Positions 7,459-11,021 of a stretch of DNA of 11,021 bases are shown here, in pieces (position 1 is the stretch's first letter; each line of letters begins with the position of its first letter). The notes beneath the pieces were generated by a model. The model ran no database searches and was not told the DNA's origin. It saw only the letters and a list, made by a program, of their open reading frames with translations. The position numbers and the translations under genes are program-made. This stretch comes from a bacterium. Its GTDB lineage: Bacteria > Verrucomicrobiota > Verrucomicrobiia > Chthoniobacterales > Terrimicrobiaceae. The stretch covers positions 1 to 11,021 of the forward strand of contig RFZT01000053.1 in the NCBI GenBank assembly GCA_009920585.1. Direction: 5' to 3'.

Positions 7459-7620
7459 TGCGGACTGACAAGTGAATTCTACCCTCTCTCACGGGACACG
7501 AGTGACCTTGATCGCTTTGCTAAAGACACTGCCACACCATATCATGTCGATCTGAAAGCGGTCAGCGGCCTGTCACTAAAAACACCAAAAGCCTTCAACC
7601 CGAAGGAATCCCTCTACGAT
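7459..7620 (+). other. Possible coding relic in the intergenic region
   Basis: Between a TAG at 7456-7458 and the 3' end of the toxin gene, plus frame 1 stays open. It reads as amino-acid-rich sequence without repeats (for example SEFYPLSRDTSDLDRFAKD and TPYHVDLKAVSGLSLKTPKA). It has no ATG start and no Shine-Dalgarno, and it continues open into the antisense strand of the toxin gene. I do not recognise the sequence. It may be the decayed end of a lost gene or a chance open frame. The rest of 7428-7621 shows only the small hairpin listed separately. Confidence 0.2.
7576..7606 (-). terminator. Possible rho-independent terminator after the toxin gene
   Basis: Read on the minus strand, the sequence is CCTTC-GGGTT-GAAGG (7606-7592) followed by CTTTTGGTGTTTTT. 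This is a 5-bp stem with a 5-base loop and an interrupted T-run, 16 bases past the toxin stop. The stem is short, so strength is doubtful. Position and orientation fit the end of the toxin-antitoxin transcript and would shield purA from read-through. Confidence 0.4.
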
Positions 7621-7621
7621 A

Positions 7622-8014
7622 TCACGTCCCTGCAGGAACGGAATTGCGCTCCAACCAAGCGGCGTAGTCCTCCTCGGTGGATTTGCTGGCGGCCAGAGCG
7701 AGCGTTTCGAGAACCGCTTCCTCCTCGCTGGCTTGAAAAGAAAATCCATTCGATTCTATGAAGAGCGCAGCGGCAACGAATCCTGTTCTCTTGTTTCCAT
7801 CAAGGAACGGATGGTTTTTAACGATTCCCAACGCATAGGAAGCAGCCATTTCAAAAACGGATGGCTTGCCATAACTCAAAAGATGCATCGGCTTGTTAAG
7901 TGCCGAGTCGAGAAGCCCCTCGTCACGAATTCCCTTGAGGCCGCCAAAGCGATCCAAGAGCTTCTCATGCATCGCGAGGCAGTCGTAACGATCCACCCAT
8001 ATCGGCTCTTTCAT
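7622..8014 (-). CDS. Doc-like toxin, Fic/Doc family (death-on-curing)
   Basis: This 130-residue protein has the size of phage P1 Doc. Its central Fic motif reads HPFLDGNKRTGFVAA (68-82), with the key His68 and the GNKR anion-binding turn intact. The preceding GIRDEGLLDSALNKP (28-42) and the helix FEMAASYALGIVKN (54-67) are typical of the family. Doc proteins phosphorylate EF-Tu and stop translation; AMPylation is the more common Fic activity. Which reaction this one catalyses is inferred from similarity to Doc, not proven. The start ATG overlaps the antitoxin stop as ATGA, the normal antitoxin-first coupling. All active-site residues I can check are present, so it should be a functional toxin. 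Confidence 0.92.
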   Translation of the reverse strand: MKEPIWVDRYDCLAMHEKLLDRFGGLKGIRDEGLLDSALNKPMHLLSYGKPSVFEMAASYALGIVKNHPFLDGNKRTGFVAAALFIESNGFSFQASEEEAVLETLALAASKSTEEDYAAWLERNSVPAGT

Positions 8015-8241
8015 TTTGCAAGCTCCCGAAGCGTATTGCGGTAGCGCTTCATCAGACTCTCGACGATTTCCATTTTATCATCAAACCCTGGCCGCTCGGG
8101 AGTGATACGAAGCGAGCACTCGGGCGACTCGGTGAAATACAGGATTGTTCCCTCCTCAGCTTTAAGCTGTTGCAAAGCCTCCTTAGGAAGAACCACGCCT
8201 AGGGAATTACCGATTTTGCGGATTTTGGATTGAGCGATCAT
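8011..8241 (-). CDS. AbrB/MazE-type antitoxin
   Basis: This 76-residue protein begins with a swapped-hairpin AbrB/MazE DNA-binding domain: SKIRKIGNSLGVVLPKEALQ (5-24). The RKIGNSLGVVLPKE core is the family hallmark. The following KAEEGTILYFTES continues the beta-domain (28-40), and residues ~55-76 (MEIVESLMKRYRNTLRELAK) form a basic/acidic helix that probably binds and neutralises the toxin. The gene precedes and overlaps the Doc-like toxin. Such antitoxins repress their own promoter; the palindrome immediately upstream is a natural operator. There is no Shine-Dalgarno before the ATG, and the predicted transcript start lies at or next to the start codon. Confidence 0.92.
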   Translation of the reverse strand: MIAQSKIRKIGNSLGVVLPKEALQQLKAEEGTILYFTESPECSLRITPERPGFDDKMEIVESLMKRYRNTLRELAK

Positions 8242-8243
8242 GG

Positions 8244-8259
8244 AATAACTTTAGTTATT
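8244..8259. promoter_or_regulatory. Palindromic operator of the toxin-antitoxin locus
   Basis: AATAACT (8244-8250) and AGTTATT (8253-8259) are perfect 7-bp inverted repeats separated by TT. The palindrome starts 3 bases upstream of the antitoxin ATG and covers the predicted -10 hexamer, so a bound antitoxin dimer would block RNA polymerase. Autorepression through a palindrome at the start site is standard for MazE/AbrB-type antitoxins; binding here is inferred. Confidence 0.6.
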
Positions 8260-8276
8260 ACATTGCCGTATGTCAA
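8248..8276 (-). promoter_or_regulatory. Sigma-70-type promoter of the antitoxin-toxin operon
   Basis: On the minus strand a perfect -35 TTGACA (8276-8271) is followed after exactly 17 bases by TAAAGT (8253-8248), a 4-of-6 match to TATAAT. Transcription would start around 8241-8242, at or one base before the antitoxin ATG, implying a leaderless or nearly leaderless mRNA. The strong -35 and the overlap with the palindrome support the call. Confidence 0.55.
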
Positions 8277-8357
8277 GTCCGCTCCACGCAAAACAACGCC
8301 ACGCATGCATTTTCAGGGAAAACCTACACGGCGGGCGCTGCGGACCTTTTTGGGAAA

Positions 8358-9518
8358 TCAGGTGTCCAGAGATTTTTCAAAGATCGCCCATGCGCGATCT
8401 GTCTCACCACCGACAAGTTGGCAGTTTTTGATGATTTCCGAATTGGTATCTTCGAGCCACCCGAGGGCCGCATCGGAGAAATGTTTTTTGGCTTCGATGA
8501 ATTGCTCGTAAATCAGCCAGGCGTGAAGGCCGTGGTCGCGGAATTCCGGCACCACGCCGAGCACGGTTTGGCGGCAAGCTTTGATCTTCCGCGTTTTCAT
8601 GAGAATGAAAATATGGATCAAGCGCAGCCAATGGGGGGTGTTTTTAGTGGCGGCCAGAATCTCATTGAAGTTCGGCAACGTGATGGCCACTGCGGCGTCA
8701 CGCCCCTCGGATTCCCCGATAAGGAGGAGCCGAGGGTCGGCGATGGCTCGGATGTCTTCCGCTGCGGCAAGCAGGTCCTCCATCGAAATGGGAACAAAGC
8801 CCCAATTTCTCTCCAGCGTGGCATTGTAAACGTCGCGAACGATCACCAGTTCGTCCTCAAGTCGCGCGATATCCATCGTTCGAGTCTTGAGCTTCGAGCG
8901 TTTTTTCATGTGCTCGACGATCCGCCGGAAGCGCTCCGGTGGCTCCTGGCGGTGGAGGGGAAGATTGAGCGTGTAAAGTGTGCGGGCCTTTTTGAATTCA
9001 AGGTCCTCAAGAAGTGTTGGGTAATAGGAGGGATTCCAGGGCAGGCCCATAATGGGCTGCTGATCGAATCCATTCAGCAAAATCCCACAGTCGTCATTGA
9101 TGCTCGGATTATAGGGCCCACGCACGGCGTCCATGCCATTAGAAAGGAGAATTTCAGTGACTCTGTTCAGGAGAGCCGCTGCGGTGGCGGGGTTGTTCTC
9201 GCATTCAAAAAATCCAAAAAAACCGATGCGGTCTTTGTGATATTCATTGTGCGAGCGATTGATGATAGCGGCCACGCGCCCGACTGGACGTCCGTTCCTC
9301 TCAGCCAAAAATGCCGTTATCACTCCATGGCGACGATGAAATGCGGAGTCGGGTGAGAGAAACTTGGCTATGCTACCCGGAAACGGCGGCACAAAGGCCG
9401 GATCGGCTTTGTGAATCGCCTCTGCCGTTCTTTCAAACCGCTTCCACTGCGACGGGGTTCGACAAACTGAAATCGAAAGTGTTTTTCCGGCGTCCAGGGT
9501 TGAGGTAGGCGGGATCAT
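8358..9518 (-). CDS. GNAT-fold acyltransferase-like protein, YghO/bacterial-ceramide-synthase-like group
   Basis: This 386-residue protein resembles the large YghO-type group of the acyl-CoA N-acyltransferase (GNAT) superfamily. Recognisable segments, counted from the ATG, are ADPAFVPPFPGSIAKFL (~38-54), a central IGFFGFFECENNP (~98-110), RGPYNPSINDDCGILLNGF (~133-151), ERNWGFVPI (~236-244), and an acyl-CoA-type loop LGVVPEFRDHGLHAWL (~320-335). Relatives of this group have been linked to bacterial ceramide synthesis, where they N-acylate a sphingoid base; the substrate here is not proven. The ATG at 9518 is chosen because AGGAA (9529-9525) lies 6 bases upstream. An in-frame TTG precedes it directly. 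The first 86 bases overlap the end of the upstream oxoamine synthase gene in another frame, yet the family-like part already begins inside the overlap, so the overlap seems real. Confidence 0.8.
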   Translation of the reverse strand: MIPPTSTLDAGKTLSISVCRTPSQWKRFERTAEAIHKADPAFVPPFPGSIAKFLSPDSAFHRRHGVITAFLAERNGRPVGRVAAIINRSHNEYHKDRIGFFGFFECENNPATAAALLNRVTEILLSNGMDAVRGPYNPSINDDCGILLNGFDQQPIMGLPWNPSYYPTLLEDLEFKKARTLYTLNLPLHRQEPPERFRRIVEHMKKRSKLKTRTMDIARLEDELVIVRDVYNATLERNWGFVPISMEDLLAAAEDIRAIADPRLLLIGESEGRDAAVAITLPNFNEILAATKNTPHWLRLIHIFILMKTRKIKACRQTVLGVVPEFRDHGLHAWLIYEQFIEAKKHFSDAALGWLEDTNSEIIKNCQLVGGETDRAWAIFEKSLDT

Positions 9519-10713
9519 CAAAGGTTCCTAGTTCACGGGCAAGTTTCTCAAAAATTTCCAATACGCGGTCAAGATCGTTGTCCGTATGTGTGGCCATGAA
9601 GCTAGTGCGAACGATAGCCTCTCCATAGCGAACAGCTGGGTAGATCGCGGGCGTCGCAAAGACACCCTCCTCAAAAAGGCGCTGAGTGAAAATAAACGCC
9701 TTCGCCTCGCTGCCAATAAGGATAGGAACGATGGGCGTTTGAGTTTCTCCAATTTTAAATCCGATTCGCTTGAAGCCCTCATGCATCCTATGGGTATTGC
9801 GCCAGAGTTGGTCGATGCGCCAAGTTTCCTCCTGCATGATTTCAAGTGCCTTCATCACACCGCCAACGACAGCTGGAGCCAATGCTGCCGTGAAAATCAG
9901 GCATCGGGCACGGTGCTTAAGGTATTCCACCAACTCGGCATTTCCTGCGATGAATCCACCCATGGAACCGAGGGATTTGGAAAAGGTGCCCATCACGATA
10001 TCGACATCATTCTGAAGGCCAAAGTGGTCCACCGTGCCGCGACCTTGGCGGCCTAGAACGCCTAGGGAGTGAGCCTCGTCCACATAGACCATCGCGCCGT
10101 GCCGTTTCGCCACGGGAACGATCGACGGCAGATCGGCAATGTCGCCGGACATACTGAAAACCCCATCTAAGATGACCATCCGACCGGCCTCATCCGTCAA
10201 CCGCTTGAGGCGATTTTCCAAAGAAGTGGCGGAATTGTGGCGGAAGGGAATGAGCTTCGCTGGAGCGAACTGGCAACCATCAATGATACTCGCGTGGTTT
10301 TCTCTGTCACAAAGGATGGCATCCCCATCCTCAGTCAATGCAATGAGCGCACCTTGGTTTGCAAAAAATCCTGTCGAAAAAAGAATCGAGGCGTCGCGCC
10401 CCAGAAAAGCCGCCAACGCTTCCTCGAGCTCGACATGCAGCTTGATAGTGCCATTGAGCAAGCGCGACCCGGTGCATCCGGCACCATAGCGACGGGTAGC
10501 CTCACAGGCGGCCTCCACAACACGGGGATCCTGGGCGAGGCCGAGGTAATTGTTCGACCCGATCATGATCTTTTGTTCGCCATCGCAAACCACGTAGTTG
10601 CCGTGGGGCTCCTCAATGGAGCGGAAGTAGGGATAAAACCCTTGGGCGCGCGCATCCGCACTGTCCCTATACTCCCTGCACTTTTGAAAAAGATCTTTGG
10701 GTCCGGTTGCCAT
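9433..10713 (-). CDS. Alpha-oxoamine synthase, probable serine palmitoyltransferase
   Basis: This PLP enzyme of fold type I (426 residues from this start) joins an amino acid and an acyl-CoA. Clear blocks are IGSNNYLGLAQDP (51-63), YGAGCTGSRLLNGT (76-89), LFSTGFFANQGAL (111-123), NHASIIDG with stacking His140, VDEAHSLGVLGRQGRG with Asp212/His215, and GTFSKSLGSMGGFIAG with PLP-binding Lys246. The GSNNYLGL and TFSKSLG forms favour serine palmitoyltransferase over BioF or KBL, but 8-amino-7-oxononanoate synthase cannot be fully excluded. No other biotin gene is present. The frame extends upstream to an ATG at 10809, but those 32 residues show no family similarity; the ATG at 10713 fits the family's N-terminus. 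The C-terminus extends past the fold by about 25 residues, in the stretch that overlaps the GNAT gene. The product would be 3-ketosphinganine, the first sphingolipid intermediate. Confidence 0.85.
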   Translation of the reverse strand: MATGPKDLFQKCREYRDSADARAQGFYPYFRSIEEPHGNYVVCDGEQKIMIGSNNYLGLAQDPRVVEAACEATRRYGAGCTGSRLLNGTIKLHVELEEALAAFLGRDASILFSTGFFANQGALIALTEDGDAILCDRENHASIIDGCQFAPAKLIPFRHNSATSLENRLKRLTDEAGRMVILDGVFSMSGDIADLPSIVPVAKRHGAMVYVDEAHSLGVLGRQGRGTVDHFGLQNDVDIVMGTFSKSLGSMGGFIAGNAELVEYLKHRARCLIFTAALAPAVVGGVMKALEIMQEETWRIDQLWRNTHRMHEGFKRIGFKIGETQTPIVPILIGSEAKAFIFTQRLFEEGVFATPAIYPAVRYGEAIVRTSFMATHTDNDLDRVLEIFEKLARELGTFDDPAYLNPGRRKNTFDFSLSNPVAVEAV

Positions 10714-10886
10714 CGATGAAACCACTAGAGTTACAATTCTAGAAAGTATGTAAATAATTTTTCCGTCTCCACCGAGTAGGTCTTCACATAGCCCCTTGTA
10801 ACCCGGCATTTCTCAATAATCTAAAAAAAGCCTCTGTGGGTGACAAATCGCACGTGATTTGGCTTTCCTAATACCAAAGGGAAGTA

Positions 10887-11021
10887 TTGGAATACGGCAA
10901 CGCTAATAGCCCAGCTTTTATAACCATGCTTGCCGACGCCGACGTAATCTCTCTGACGAGCGAGCGCTTTTCGCTCAATCCCACCGAACACCCCGTAGTG
11001 GTCGCCCTTGAAAAGGGTGGC
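10887..11021 (+). CDS. Unrecognised protein, N-terminal fragment (runs off the right edge)
   Basis: A plus-strand frame stays open from 10872 to the window end. It can start at an ATG (10926; MLADADVISLTSERFSLNPT onward) or at a TTG (10887) preceded by GGGAAG; spacing from that purine run to the TTG is short. From the ATG there are 32 codons in view, ending in HPVVVALEKGG. The composition looks like real coding sequence, but too little is visible to name a family. It is divergent from the serine-palmitoyltransferase-like gene, and the two share the 10714-10886 region, where I found no firm promoter. Confidence 0.5.
   Translation, partial: MEYGNANSPAFITMLADADVISLTSERFSLNPTEHPVVVALEKGG

Noticed and set aside
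7226..7492. Minus-strand frame of 88 codons across the purA start
   Set aside because: Overlaps the strongly conserved purA N-terminus in another frame and has no recognisable product.
8418..9356. 312-codon plus-strand open frame antisense to the GNAT gene
   Set aside because: It is a long shadow of a well-supported minus-strand gene; the translation shows no family motif and there is no Shine-Dalgarno.
10728..10745. CTAGA...TCTAG inverted repeat upstream of the SPT-like start
   Set aside because: Five-base arms with an 8-base spacer occur often by chance; TAGAAT next to it lacks a -35 partner, so no promoter or operator is claimed.
10714..10809. N-terminal extension of the SPT-like protein to the ATG at 10809
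   Set aside because: The added 32 residues have no similarity to the family, and the ATG at 10713 matches the usual start. The extension is more likely 5' leader/promoter DNA.
10871..10888. AATAC...GTATT inverted repeat upstream of the right-edge gene
   Set aside because: Only 5-bp arms, with no promoter elements placed to make it a convincing operator.

Overview
The window looks like a chromosomal segment of a Gram-negative-type bacterium of moderate GC content. Gene makeup points to the PVC superphylum, most likely Verrucomicrobiota. This rests on the AraC-type sensor fragment, the DUF374 acyltransferase, the TrhO-RluA fusion and the serine palmitoyltransferase-like/YghO-like pair. It is inference from protein resemblance, not a phylogenetic result. 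No rRNA, tRNA, CRISPR array, insertion sequence or prophage structural gene was seen.

Layout. (1) Positions 1-754 hold the remnant of an AraC-type regulator that has lost its DNA-binding half, followed by about 425 bases with no recognisable gene. (2) Positions 755-3262 (+ strand) form a tight, overlapping three-gene operon: an inositol-monophosphatase-family phosphatase, a DUF374/LPLAT acyltransferase and folD (one-carbon metabolism). A hairpin lies over the folD stop codon. (3) Positions 3301-7427 (- strand) run, in transcription order, purA (AMP synthesis), uppS (undecaprenyl diphosphate synthesis for the cell wall), a fused TrhO-type sulfurtransferase/RluA-type pseudouridine synthase, and a short CheW-like gene that appears to lack the middle of the CheW fold. 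(4) Positions 7459-7621 are intergenic, with a possible coding relic on + and a weak terminator on -. (5) Positions 7622-8276 (- strand) hold a complete type II toxin-antitoxin module: an AbrB/MazE-like antitoxin, a Doc/Fic-family toxin, and a perfect palindrome inside the probable promoter. (6) Positions 8358-10713 (- strand) hold a PLP-dependent alpha-oxoamine synthase resembling serine palmitoyltransferase. Its 3' end overlaps by 86 bases a GNAT-fold protein of the YghO/bacterial-ceramide-synthase-like group. (7) From about 10887 or 10926 an unrecognised + strand gene runs off the right edge.

Most of the window is core metabolism (purine, folate, isoprenoid carrier, RNA modification). The most interesting parts are the candidate two-gene sphingolipid/ceramide unit, the fused RNA-modification enzyme, the internally deleted CheW and the compact toxin-antitoxin locus with a probably near-leaderless transcript. 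I did not find a clearly unprecedented multi-gene system. The SPT/YghO-like pair is the best candidate for experimental interest.
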